Source: Gibbula magus
Taxonomy: Eukaryota; Mollusca; Gastropoda; Trochida; Trochidae
Direction of reading: 5' to 3'
Assembly: GCA_936450465.1 (NCBI GenBank)
Contig: OW388304.1
Location: forward strand, 6,144,700 to 6,208,699
Length of the DNA: 64,000 nucleotides
The position numbers and the translations under genes are program-made. Under the pieces are notes generated by a model that saw only the letters and a program-made list of their open reading frames with translations, was not told the origin of the DNA and made no database searches. Shown in pieces: positions 23,642 through 34,210 of this stretch; position 1 is the first letter of the stretch, and every line of letters begins with the position of its first letter.

Positions 23642-23738
23642 CTCGCTCTGAAAGCAACTTCTCCATATGTGCCTCGAACAGGGCGTAATCGGTACACAGG
23701 CTGAAACGCCCCCCGTAACTCGACACGATCGCTGCAAT
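23642..23738 (-). CDS. ANKS1: ANKS1 alternative exon A (mutually exclusive pair)
   Basis: Acceptor GATTATGCAG and donor GTACAAGA bound 97 nt: 32 codons plus one base. It begins IAAIVSSYGGRFSLCTDY and ends FEAHMEKLLSER. It starts at phase 0 after EEWAN and leaves a single G that joins CC of the SAM1 exon to give Ala. It is homologous to the exon at 21855-21948: both start IAA, share a Gly near residue 9, and end in an E-A-x-x-x-x-L-L pattern, with hydrophobic residues in register and a one-codon length difference. The two share the donor start GTACAA. The region precedes SAM1 and looks like one or two amphipathic helices. No function for it is known to me. Confidence 0.85.
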
Positions 23739-23835
23739 CTGCATAATCAATTCTAATAAATTGTTAACAAATTCTGAAATGATGAAATGTTAAAAAATCG
23801 GTTGTCTCAGATATATATAGATATATGTATAAAAT

Positions 23836-24091
23836 AAAATAATAATAATAATTACACATTTTGTCCCCATTACAATGTAAATCTTGCATGGATATTCAGG
23901 TTTCGCCAATGACACCCGGCAGCCACTGGGCAGTGCCAGTTCAAGCATTGTTCTATCCTTATAATGCTAGGTATCAAGCAAGGAAGCAACAACTCCCATC
24001 TTTTAACGTCTTTTGGTATGACGCGGCCGGGAATCAAACACCGACCTCCCGGATGATGAGAGGACGCTCTACCAAATGAGCTACATCCTGG
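23836..24091 (-). mobile_element. tRNA-derived SINE, apparently near full length
   Basis: On the minus strand it starts with a tRNA-like head, GGATGTAGCTCATTTGGTAG with box A and, about 45 nt on, GGTGTTTGATTCCCGG with box B (24091 down to about 24020). A unique body follows (GACGTTAAAAGATGGGAGTT, later GGCACTGCCCAGTGGCTGCC) and an AT-rich (ATT)n/TTTTATTTT tail at 23836-23852. This is the structure of a widespread mollusc SINE type. It sits between the linker exon and alternative exon A. Confidence 0.8.
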
Positions 24092-24363
24092 GTTTGTTCT
24101 ATGAATGGTTCCTATACATATGGTAATATGTTGATCACATATAAGAAGACATTCACTTTATCTGAACATGCATGTAAATTATCGTAAACTTGACAATGAA
24201 GGCACGAATAGCCTTCTTTTTGTCAATAATTCCAAATTTGTAACATAAAACACAATATTTCTCAAAATGTTAATAATTAGCATAATTAAGTATTTGTATG
24301 TTATAATCCCAATAAAATAAATAATAAATGCAAATCAAAGAAATATTTTCAAAGACAACTCAC

Positions 24364-24647
24364 GTTGGCCCACTCCTCACTCTCGTCCATATTCCCGTCA
24401 TCATGCTTCACGTGACCATTATTCTCGACCGCGGCAGCGTTGTTCTTAAGAGCATCGTCAAGACCAGCGAGGACGGAGGCGGGGTCGATAGTATCCTTAT
24501 CCTCCTCCCGCTCCATCACCGGGTCAAAACTCAGGAAGGACGACGGGACCGACTGACGCTTCGTCTTAATCCGCCGCACTACATCGCTCTCGCAGATCTG
24601 TGACACCACATTCCGGGGCCCGCCCGGTGTTGAACCTCGCAACAAAC
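24364..24647 (-). CDS. ANKS1: ANKS1 internal exon: acidic pre-SAM linker
   Basis: Acceptor TTCTTTGACAG at the high end and donor GTGAGTTG at the low end bound 284 nt. The exon starts with two bases that complete a split Gly codon and ends in phase 0 after EESEEWAN-type residues (DESEEWAN). It holds a Ser/Pro and basic segment (VVRRIKTKRQSVPSSFLSF) followed by an acidic stretch (MEREEDKDTIDPA). In the family this position lies between the ankyrin block and the first SAM domain and is thought to be unstructured. It is clearly GC-richer than the introns around it. The next exon must begin at phase 0, which both of the alternative exons at 23642 and 21855 do. Confidence 0.85.
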
Positions 24648-26020
24648 CTGTCAAAGAAGAGTTAAAGTTTTAGTATGATATTCAAAATTTTACAATTTGT
24701 GTATTAACAGGCATGTATGAATTGGGAAGATAAAAGATTCTGGAGCGGCAAATGTTGATCATTGATGCAGACCTGCAAGGGAAAAGATTTAAAGAGAGGA
24801 TTCTATCGGGTCATTTTTCGTTGATTTTTGTTAAATACACATTTTCATATTTCACATAATGCACAAACACAAAACAGTGGAAACAGATTTTAAAAGCACC
24901 CCGAAAAAAAACCCAAACAAAACATCAAATCATAAACGTTCATGATAATTTTAAAGCTCATGAAATTTATGTGCCAGGTCCATGCCAACCGCTTCATACC
25001 AAAACATTGCTGTATACATATCATTTTCATCTGCTGGAATTCTGAGTGAATGTAAAGCAACTCCGACCCATACACATGTCTGATACACATGTAATTCCTA
25101 GTCACCACCAGTGGAGCAGCCTTGTAACAGTGAGCTCATCATTGATCTGTGTACAGGGATGTCTCTTATGAGTAACACTACAGAGTGTCTTTCTCAAAGG
25201 GTTGATAAAACACAAACACAAACCTTCAAAATTAGAAATTAACAAAAGCGTCAAATAATCCATTCCAATGTTCTCCAAAGGTTATGTTAAATCAATCCTT
25301 TCAAGTTACCCTTTAGTTCAAGTCTCCGCGAACTGACCCCCGCCCTCCCAAAAATGGTTCCCCACTAGGGTTATCAGTGACCAATAGATAGGATATTCAT
25401 CATTACACCATCAAATAACACTCTACAGCTTCAATGTAAGATTTCACTGAAGAATGCTCTTCAAGATGAGGTTCGAACGCTGTAAGGGACCTGACTATTA
25501 CATGTCCCCTTCCTTCCTATTACATTTTCCACTATTTAAATGACTGTACTTCAAAACTTTGTGACAACGTCACATCATTGAACAGACCCATTTGTCTTCA
25601 ATACATGATACCACTGAATAAACCTCAAGATGTGATATTGACACAGACATCATCCCTGAGCACCGTACATCCTCCAACCGGTCGGTATTTCTGTGAGGGA
25701 GTGGTTCTGCTTCACCCTGTTGGCAGAAGTTTCCTCTCACAGAAATATCAAATTATATCGATATAAATCATTCTACGGCGTCTCAAATATCTTTAGAAAA
25801 TGCCTAGGTAAACAAATTCTCATTCTTCACCTCTGGTATTTGGCCATGGCTCGAATGTCATGGCAAATTAAAGCCGCCCAGCCTAATGTTTTGGCATTTA
25901 AGAAAATGCCTCTAAGAAAAAATATACAATTTCATTGAAAGAGAGCTTACTGTATCTGACAGAGATTTACTACATGTGAAACAGTGAAAAGAGTTCTTCC
26001 TTCATTGCCATTGCTGAAAG

Positions 26021-26397
26021 AATGGTTTATGTAGGGGAATTGTGATTCCAGTAAAGTGAACACACATAATGGTTTGTGTAGGGGAATTGTGACTCAGTGA
26101 AGTGGACACACAAAATGGTTTGTGTAGGGAAATTGTGACTCCAGTAAAGTGGACACACAGAATGGTTTGTGTAGGGGAATTGTGACTCCAGTAAAGTGGA
26201 CACACAGAATGGTTTGTGTAGGGGAATTGTGACTCCAGTAAAGTGGACACACAGAATGGTTTGTGTAGGGGAATTGTGACTCCAGTAAAGTGGACACACA
26301 GAATGGTTTGTGTAGGGGAATTGTGACTCCAGTAAAGTGAACACACAGAATGGTTTGTGTAGGGGAATTGTGACTCCAGTAAAGTGGACACACTGAA
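26021..26397. repeat. 47-bp minisatellite, 8 copies
   Basis: The unit starts AATGGTTTGTGTAGGGGAAT, continues TGTGACTCCAGTAAAG and ends TGGACACACAG. Inner copies are almost identical, outer ones diverged. Because the unit lacks stops in all three minus-strand frames and 47 is not a multiple of three, three overlapping long open frames result (up to 153 codons); they are not genes. Confidence 0.95.
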
Positions 26398-28259
26398 TTG
26401 GTTTGGCAATAATGATTCACACTTCATGTAAACTTTTCCATATTCCATAAAAAAAAGTCTCAAATTTATGCCAATCTGTTCTCATGCATCCCACACGCTC
26501 CCATCCCTATCTTTCTCCCTTCTATTCAAGTGTAAAGAGATGTAGATTTCCATCTTTATCTGTCTGTCTCCAAACCTCATGCAAGACATCTCCACATCGC
26601 ATATAAATCCCTCTACTGAAGATCTCCAAATATTCAAGTCACAAATCCAAGATTATTCACTTTGAGTTCATTGCTGTAAATAAGCAACTCAGAATGGTTA
26701 ACTCCTATTTGACTCACCAGCAAATGTGTACACTACCCTTATCCCAGACAAATCTCTTGCTATGCATCTTCCTTTACTTAACTCCCCTTCCTGAAACCCC
26801 ATCATCTTTCAGACTGCAGAGAGCTGGGTTCAGACTGCAGAGAGCTGGGTTCAGACAGGGTGTAGTGTTCCCTCATCATCTGTCTGTCTATTTCTCCACA
26901 CCCCATGTAAAACATCCCCCAGCTCTTCAGTTCGCTAGTACCCAACACCTGGCAGCTAATTGAAATATAACATGACAAATGGACTCTAATATTGCAGCTA
27001 TGAGCACATACATCACCCCCATACAGGGTACCAGATGTAATACATCAAACAGAATCATACCTACACCATGTGAAACTCGTCAACTCCTTGCTGGAGTCTC
27101 ATTTCTCTCTGTATAGAGATATATATGTTTGAAGATACTATTTTTATATACTTTCTACAGTTTGCTTGTATATGATGGTTTCATTTATCAAATAACTTAA
27201 GCTCTTTTAATACAAACTGTTTTTTAAACTAAAACAAATTTTTGAACAAGTGCGAAATATATATAAGACATAAGATAGAATACATTATGGTAAGGTACCT
27301 GCATGTATTAATTCCGACTGAAAAACCTGCAAAAAGGTCTCAAATAATGCCATATTTTGTTCACATTCAAGCAGATAATTCTCTAACAAGTCAAAATTAA
27401 GCATCTATTTGCCATAGTTTCAAACTAAGTTACAGTCAGCAACAAGTCCTACTCAACCTCCCTACAGTTCACACTCACAGAACCTGGTCCTCAAGAGTTA
27501 CTCATGTGTTGATTTGTACAAAAGGTTTCTCTCGTGGAAGAACTCTTTGCCTTCTTTTTCTTATTTTGTCCTCCCAATATCCTGAAGAATTAAGCACCAG
27601 AGAGAACCAATAATTCTCCAGAAGAACTTTTTCGAAAGAATCCTGATTTTCAACCATTAGAAATCTTCAAATTTCAAGTTCTGGAGCCCTGAGGACATTT
27701 GTTCTTCTCATTGAGGACCACCTGGGGAGAGGACAGTGTTTTCAGAAGGAGAACTGGCCTCACTTCACCCCAGCGACCTCCATTAAACTGAGATCTTCCA
27801 GTCCACTCCCACTTCTATTGCTCTCGCCCGCCCACTCTCTTTGATTTCACACGTTGTTTCACGGAAAGAATTCTAAGATTTGTGTATGAACAATGATTCA
27901 GTGAAGACTTTTTTGGGGGATGAAATCTGTAATCGTTTCCATCTCATAACTCCCGTATCTCTTGAACAAGTTCAGTTTCCTCAGAAATAAAAGAAATATT
28001 TTGTAATGGACAAATATTTCTCATAATAGTTCGATTTTTTTTGCTCCTTCAATTCGATCCAAAACTTGTGATTCTAAGATAAACAATTACAATGTTTCAT
28101 TGAAGATTTATATAAACATATCAATATCATGCCCCCGATCCACATTTTTCTTTTCTTTCTTTTAAATTTTACTCAAAACATGCACTAATGGTAACAAATT
28201 CATCTCGTAATGGATGTCATGTTGACTCTTTTCTTACAAGATCCTGGGGTATTCTAGGA

Positions 28260-28700
28260 TAGCTGAACTTTAGCCAATAGCATATCTGGATTATTGTAAC
28301 GAGTGATGATTCCTGTTAATTGGCCGCCCTGCATGGTTTGGCAATATAATAATTAATTATATGATTGCAGGTGAAATACCGGGATCTATCAATGAAAATA
28401 AACCGTGTTATCAGTCACTAGTGAAAATAACAATGGAACGTGTTATCAGTCACTAGTGACTGATATAACAATGACCTGACGTCATAAAACAATGCTCTGA
28501 CGTCATGACACGTTCATGATGTCACATTGTTGCTGAGGCGACAGGCTCATTCTGGAGCCGACTTAACGTAAATGTAAGTCTATTTCGGTGAATATGCAAC
28601 AATTTGGTCATATAATAAATACCATGTTGAGGTCTGCGCCACTCGTGAAAATATAACCTTTCTTCCTCACTCGATGAGATACACATGGTATTAGTCAAGA
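28260..28700. mobile_element. MITE-like element with 22-nt palindrome and two CRE octamers
   Basis: A perfect 22-nt palindrome centred on CACTAGTG spans 28444-28465. TGACGTCA, the full cAMP-response element, occurs at 28477-28484 and 28498-28505. CACTCGATGAGATA near 28674 links it to the repeat at 11640-12180. Boundaries not defined. Confidence 0.45.
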
Positions 28701-30889
28701 AAAGCCAAATATCCTCTAAATACTTCATTGCTTTCTCAAGAATTTGTTTTACATCAAAGCAGAGCTTAACATAGATATACAAGTACATGACATATTCATA
28801 TTAATACATAGGGGCCTACACTTAATTTTCACCTTTATTTACAAAAGAAATTGTTTATTTCTAAACTAAATGCACTAAAAATCATTTTAAACTTGAAATC
28901 ACCAAAGCATTATTTATGTATTTCATGGATAAATCATGAAACTAACACATTTCTGACTATACTCACAGGTTTATGTACACTAAGTTAACATGAGTATCTC
29001 CATACGAGCCAGCCGTGTACCAGCACAGTGATACAGACAGATACACTTAGAGAGTAAAGTGATACTGCTGATACAACTGTTAGCCCGCTATGTGATACGA
29101 GTAATTGTAGCTAGAAGGGGAATACGAGGAGATACACTTGTTGGAAGTAATCCAATCACTTTGAGTGATGAAAGATAAGCAGATAGCTCCGTTAACGGTT
29201 AAGGTCTCATCTTAACACTTACACATGTAGGACAATCAAGTCAGATGATGTAATCTAGACTAAAACTGAGACTATGGAATTTTAACAATTACGGTACCTT
29301 CCTCCCTATGATTTTATTTCTTTTAGCTTTCAGTTTACCTAGACTTGCTGAAGAAGGACTCAGACTTTATTAAGGCTCTTGTTTCATACACTGCAGTCAT
29401 GGGGCAGGATGAGATGAAAACCAACACAAAAACTTAAAATCTATACAGTATATATCCCCTTCACCTGGACTGAAATATAGTTATGATGTAAACTAACAGT
29501 GTAGTCCCTTTTAGCCAGATTAAAATTTAATATACGTCCTTTTTAAAAATAATACATGGAATGTCTTCCTTTGATTATCTTTGGTCTGCAATACAGTGTG
29601 AATAAAATCGATAGCATTGCTAAGGATTTTCAATTTGTAAAGTTCATAGTGCAGGTCTTGCACTATCCAGATGAACATAGGAGTTGCCAAGGATTTTCTA
29701 TTTTTATATAAAGTTCCATGTCTCCAGACTATAACTGTAAGGACATCTAAACATTGTTTTCAAAAGAATGAGGAATTGAATCTTGAATATCTTGCAGAGG
29801 TAATATGATTTTGGAATCATTTCATTAAAATTTCTTTATTTAGTTATCCAATTAACCTTTAAATACTTGATATGTTTTGCTGCTTTTTTCACAAGTAGCC
29901 ATGAAATCAATACATCTCATAATGTGGTAATTTGTTTCATTACATATCCTAAATTCCAACATAATGCCAAAAGAATCGAAAAACAAATTGGCCATACATG
30001 ACATGATTTAAGAAAAAGCAAACAATCTAGATTCAAACATCTATCTTTTCCGGGGTTTCAAATTTCAAAATGTCACTAAGAACATTTTACTGTGTTTTAC
30101 AGAATTTTTCATCTTTTTTTCTTTAGAACATATCCTATCTGGAGCCAAAGAAGGAATCCAGACCAAAACAGATACCCTGGAAATGTTTTCACACATAACA
30201 GCTTAAATATCACATTGTGATCTAAAAACAAGATAGGTGAAACATTTGGGTGGTGACCAGAAATGCATTACCTCCCATGAATCCCAACAGAGGGCGCACT
30301 TATCATGTAAACTCCATACACTGACATTGGAACAGCTGCATGAGCTACGGGGAGCTGCAAGGAATTATTAGAATGGAAAACTAGCAAGGGAGCAATACGA
30401 AAACAGTCACCTGGACGCTAAACTGACAGTGCAGAACTCGACACACTGTTATCTCTTCAGATACACAGCATTCGCCATAGGAGATTAGGTAGCATGTGAT
30501 GTGTAGAGCTGGTATATTTGGAAACAGAAAAACAAGAACAATGTTTTGTCTGAAAGTAAAATTCCAGAATCTCCTCATGAATGACGTCATACACAACCAT
30601 AAAATTTCTCCAAAGAACTCAAAGAAGGTTAAATTAACCATGAAAATGAGCTTACAAGACAATCTGGCTGCTAAATTGCAGTTCCAAAAAAAATAACCAA
30701 CCATTTATCTGTGCATACCTATAATGAAAAATAATTAAGTAGTGATTTATAGATATTTGAGAAAATAACGGCTTTAAAAAAAAAAATGTCGTTTAAAATT
30801 TAACTAACACCTTGAAGAACCAACAAAGATTGATGAACAGAACACTGTCTTAATATAATACTCAATGTGCAATACTTTCAGTGGCAAAG

Positions 30890-31175
30890 GTTTCAAACTT
30901 CAACCAAACATACAGAGGAGTGACCTGGTGTTTAACACCTCTTTCAAGAGTATTTCACTGAAACCACTAGTTGCTTGTATTGTTGCAGGGAGAACGCCTG
31001 TACCACCATTGTGGATACTCATTGTGATGAAATCTGAAAGCATCGGCTGGAACTAGCAAACCATGAGTTTGTAACTTAGTGAAATCCAGTGAAAAAATAT
31101 TGCACTCAAACCTTACTGCATGTAGAACAGTTCTCTACAGCAGACAAAGTTGCTGAGACCCTGGTGGATTTAAAT
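30890..31175. mobile_element. Dispersed mollusc repeat (SINE-like), copy 1
   Basis: Shares GTTTAACACCTCTTTCAAGAG, TTGCAGGGAGAA, GCATCGGCTGGAACTAGC, ACCTTACTGCATGTAGAACA and CAGACAAAGTTGCTGAG with the copies at 32425, 33365, 49325 and 61425. Family consensus ends near a GGGTTCGAAC-type box, suggesting a tRNA-related SINE in minus orientation. Diverged, noncoding. Confidence 0.6.
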
Positions 31176-31329
31176 AACAAAATGCTCACAACTAAAACAA
31201 CTTCAAAAACAAGAAAAGTTGGAAGAGTATCCCAAGAGAGGTGTGTTTTAATTACTGTAAGAAGAGAGCCCAAGAGAACCCTTTTCAAGTTGAACTGGAA
31301 GTGTGGGAGATGAAGAGAGGAAGATGACG

Positions 31330-31377
31330 TGTCTATCTCACGTCTATCTAACGTCTATCTCACGTCTATCTAACGTC
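31330..31377 (+). repeat. 11-bp tandem repeat GTCTATCTMAC
   Basis: Four copies of an 11-bp unit alternate GTCTATCTCAC and GTCTATCTAAC. Confidence 0.85.
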
Positions 31378-32424
31378 AGATACGTGTCCGTCTCATCTGA
31401 CGGAGGATCGCTCTAATATCTCCAACCAACTTACAGAGCGGAATACAGTCCACACCTTTCTTCTTTCAACTCTTCCAGTCTATAGACGATGCTCGGCAGA
31501 AATAGACTTAGCTTAGATAGACGTACACTGTCTGTCTGTTAGACCATATCTATCTTCATGGTGTCTTTGATTAGTTAGTCTGCTGAGTCATCAACAGAGA
31601 AGAAAAAGATCATAGAAAGACGATTTCCTCCCCAACGCCCCCTTCCTACTGTCTTCTTATAAAATAATGATAATCATGAATTTTGATGGTTTGTACCTTT
31701 TGTTTTCAAAATGATAGTTATCATAAAGTCCTGGAAAATTCATTATATCAATATCCTAACTTTTCTGAGTTTTTTTTCAAAATTTTAACTCCTCTTCTGT
31801 CATTTGCCATTGCAAAGTATGAATAACAACCAACCTTCTTATAAAATTCAGTGAGTTTGTCAATGTTATGACAGCATGTAATGAAAATAAACTTGACTGC
31901 AAAATCTGGCACTTTTATCCATTTGACATCTGTGAAGATTTGCATATTTAACAAGCTAGGTCAAGCTGACTTTCTTACAACCGGAATCCCTTTCCTTAAC
32001 AGATTGTCAGATGTCTATCAACACCAGACCATAGACTGTCTCCCAGTTTTCTCAAACAGATTGTCACACGTGTATCAACAGTCCAGACCCGAGATTGTCC
32101 CCAGATCTTCTTACACAAATTGTCACAGGTGTATTGGACCATTAGCAATCCACTGGATCAACTGACCTTACCACATTTGCGAAATCCAGCTAAATTCTTT
32201 AACCACAGATCCTGGGTTATTTCAGGAGAGTCAATCTTAACCCAGTCTATCTTAGCAAGATTATTCCCTTCTTAACAGTTTGTGAGTCCTGTGAATTGGC
32301 CATCCAGATTGGTTTTTGAATTAATTCATTAAAAAAAATTAAAAAATTAAATTCCTGTCAAATGCAGTATAGTATTAAATTAAATACAGTTTAACATCTA
32401 TAAAGTCAGCATGGTACGTCAAGG

Positions 32425-32690
32425 TGAGGTGAGGCAAGGCGCTTTTAATAGTATTTCACTTATATCAGGGCTGGTAGTATTATGGCAGGGGAAAAGCTGC
32501 AACACCATGTGGCTATGCATTGCGGTGAAACCTGCTAGCAACAGCTGGAACTAGCGAACCATGGGTGGTACTGCACTGAAGTTCAGTGTAGCATTGCACC
32601 CACACCTTACTGTGTGTTGAACATTTCTCTACCGCAGACGAATTTGCCGTGCCCTTGGCGGGGTTCGAACGACGGATCTCTTCATCCAAA
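32425..32690. mobile_element. Dispersed mollusc repeat (SINE-like), copy 2
   Basis: Contains GGTGAGGTGAGGCAAGGC, TATTTCACTTATATCAGGGC, TGTGGCTATGCATTGCGGTG, AACCATGGGTGGTACTGCAC and GGCGGGGTTCGAACGACGG. The last part resembles a tRNA box B in reverse orientation. The best preserved end of the family in this window. Confidence 0.65.
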
Positions 32691-33364
32691 TGTAACTTCA
32701 AAATGTAAATATTCCAAAGAAAAAGAGATTCAATTGAAAATGTCTGAATTTCTTCCATCAACATAGTTCAAAAGTGCCATAAACAAATAGACAAAAAATA
32801 AAACCAAATTGGATTTAAGAGATTTTTCAACTTTCAGATTATTCAAGAAGTTGAGATGTTCCAGAAACAAACTGACAATGACAGAACACTGGCACTTCAA
32901 AACTAAACTTAACTTTACTTAACTTAATCTGCTTGAGAACGTTGAACATCCTCTATCATCAAGTTCGAGTTAAGATTCCCATCGAGGTTTGAAGAAATGA
33001 TAGATCGATATAAAGGTATTTTTACCTGCACACTGTGTTAACAATGAATACAGGGGGGAATTTCCATCTGTTGAGCTCATATTAATGTTTTCTACAGGAC
33101 AGGTGTCAGGAATCAATATTTCTGAATTCTTGAAACATGGTAAAGGGCTTTTTACTCTTTCCCAAATATTTCACATTTATCTCAGCAGCTTAATGCATTG
33201 CAAGAAGACAATCTGCAACGGCATTGTGGCTTTATATTACAATGAACCGCTTAATGTCAGCTAAAACCAGTGAACCGTAAGTATATCTCACAACACAGAA
33301 ACGTATTAGCAAACGGTGAAATTTCAAATTTATAAAAATATTTGAAGATTTAAGGATATTAACT

Positions 33365-33512
33365 TTAAGGTGAGGTGAGGTGGGTTGGGTTTAATGCCGC
33401 TTTCAAGAGTATTTCATTTATATCGCGGCTGCTAGTATTATTGCAGGGAGAAAACCCACAACGTCATGGTGGCTATGCATTGCAGTGAAACCTGCAAGCA
33501 TCGACTGGACCC
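33365..33512. mobile_element. Dispersed mollusc repeat (SINE-like), partial copy 3
   Basis: Only the first half of the family is present: GGTGAGGTGAGGTGGGTTGG, TTTCAAGAGTATTTCATTTA, GTGGCTATGCATTGCAGTG, ending in ATCGACTGG. It lies 118 nt downstream (in gene direction) of candidate exon 1c. Confidence 0.6.
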
Positions 33513-33629
33513 TTGAAGAAATCCTCAAGAAAGATAAATATTTCCCAAATAAAAATGTTATAGCTATTTACTTCTTTGCTAATTCTAAATTCAAAGAGAT
33601 CACATTGAAATAATTATAATAAAGCACAC

Positions 33630-33732
33630 CTTGTACGAAGACAGTGTAAGCTCCGATGTCGGCAGAGAGGAAGGACGATTTGAGATACTTGAAGTAACTC
33701 CATGTATACACATGGATCGACAGGTACACCAT
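33630..33732 (-). CDS. ANKS1: Candidate alternative first coding exon 1c of ANKS1
   Basis: An ATG in strong context (ACA ATG G) opens a 34-codon frame starting MVYLSIHVYTWSYFKYLK and ending ADIGAYTVFVQ, plus one leftover G before a donor GTGTGCTT. The leftover G again completes Gly with the GT that begins exon 24364-24647, so phase matches. An in-frame TAG lies five codons before the ATG, which fits a true start. The peptide is aromatic-rich, unlike the acidic exon 1b peptide. Vertebrate ANKS1B also has short isoforms with unique N-termini; similarity of this peptide to those was not established. All three frames happen to be open across this small exon, which lowers the weight of the open frame itself. 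Confidence 0.45.
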
Positions 33733-33999
33733 TGTGGAGATTGTTCTCTAGGTATTGATGTCCAGTAGAAATGGTTCTTAAGTTGATTCAAATAAAAAAT
33801 TTGTGGATATTTCCATGTTGATATGGTAGATTCAGCAGATCAAATGGTTCTCTGCACAGAGCTTCATTGAAGTTCACAAGCATCTAGTTCAGTGGAAACA
33901 TCTACTGACTTCCATCAGTAACCCACATGTAGATCTCTGCAGATGATCAGTGAGATAAACAATCATAGGGAACTATCAATGGTTGAACTCCTATAATGC

Positions 34000-34210
34000 T
34001 GTGTTGTAGTCAGAAATGTTCCTTGGTCTATTCACCCATTTTTTAATGTATATTCAAACCAATGCAAAGGGTCCCAGTTTGAAAGTAAAAATTATTTTGA
34101 CTTCACACCTTGTAGGAATAACTGTGTTGTAGTCAGAAATGTTCCTTGGTCTATTCACCCATTTTTTCTGTATACTCAAATCAAAACAGAGGGTCCAATT
34201 TGAAAATTGA
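34000..34210 (+). repeat. 122-bp tandem duplication
   Basis: GTGTTGTAGTCAGAAATGTT followed by CCTTGGTCTATTCACCCATT begins at 34001 and again at 34123, with similar sequence following both. Confidence 0.85.

Larger units (their letters stand above)
24648..33629 (-). other. ANKS1: ANKS1 intron upstream of the linker exon
   Basis: AT-rich intron. Contains a 47-bp minisatellite (26021-26397), a MITE-like element with CRE octamers (28260-28700), an 11-bp repeat (31330-31377) and copies of one dispersed repeat at about 30890, 32425 and 33365. No exon recognised on either strand. Confidence 0.65.

Noticed and set aside
23970..24091. tRNA gene on the minus strand
   Set aside because: Box A and B are present, but the head is fused to a SINE body and (ATT)n tail and the stems are imperfect.
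26002..26463. Long minus-strand open frames in three frames (up to 153 codons)
   Set aside because: They are translations of the 47-bp minisatellite, whose unit has no stop in any minus frame.
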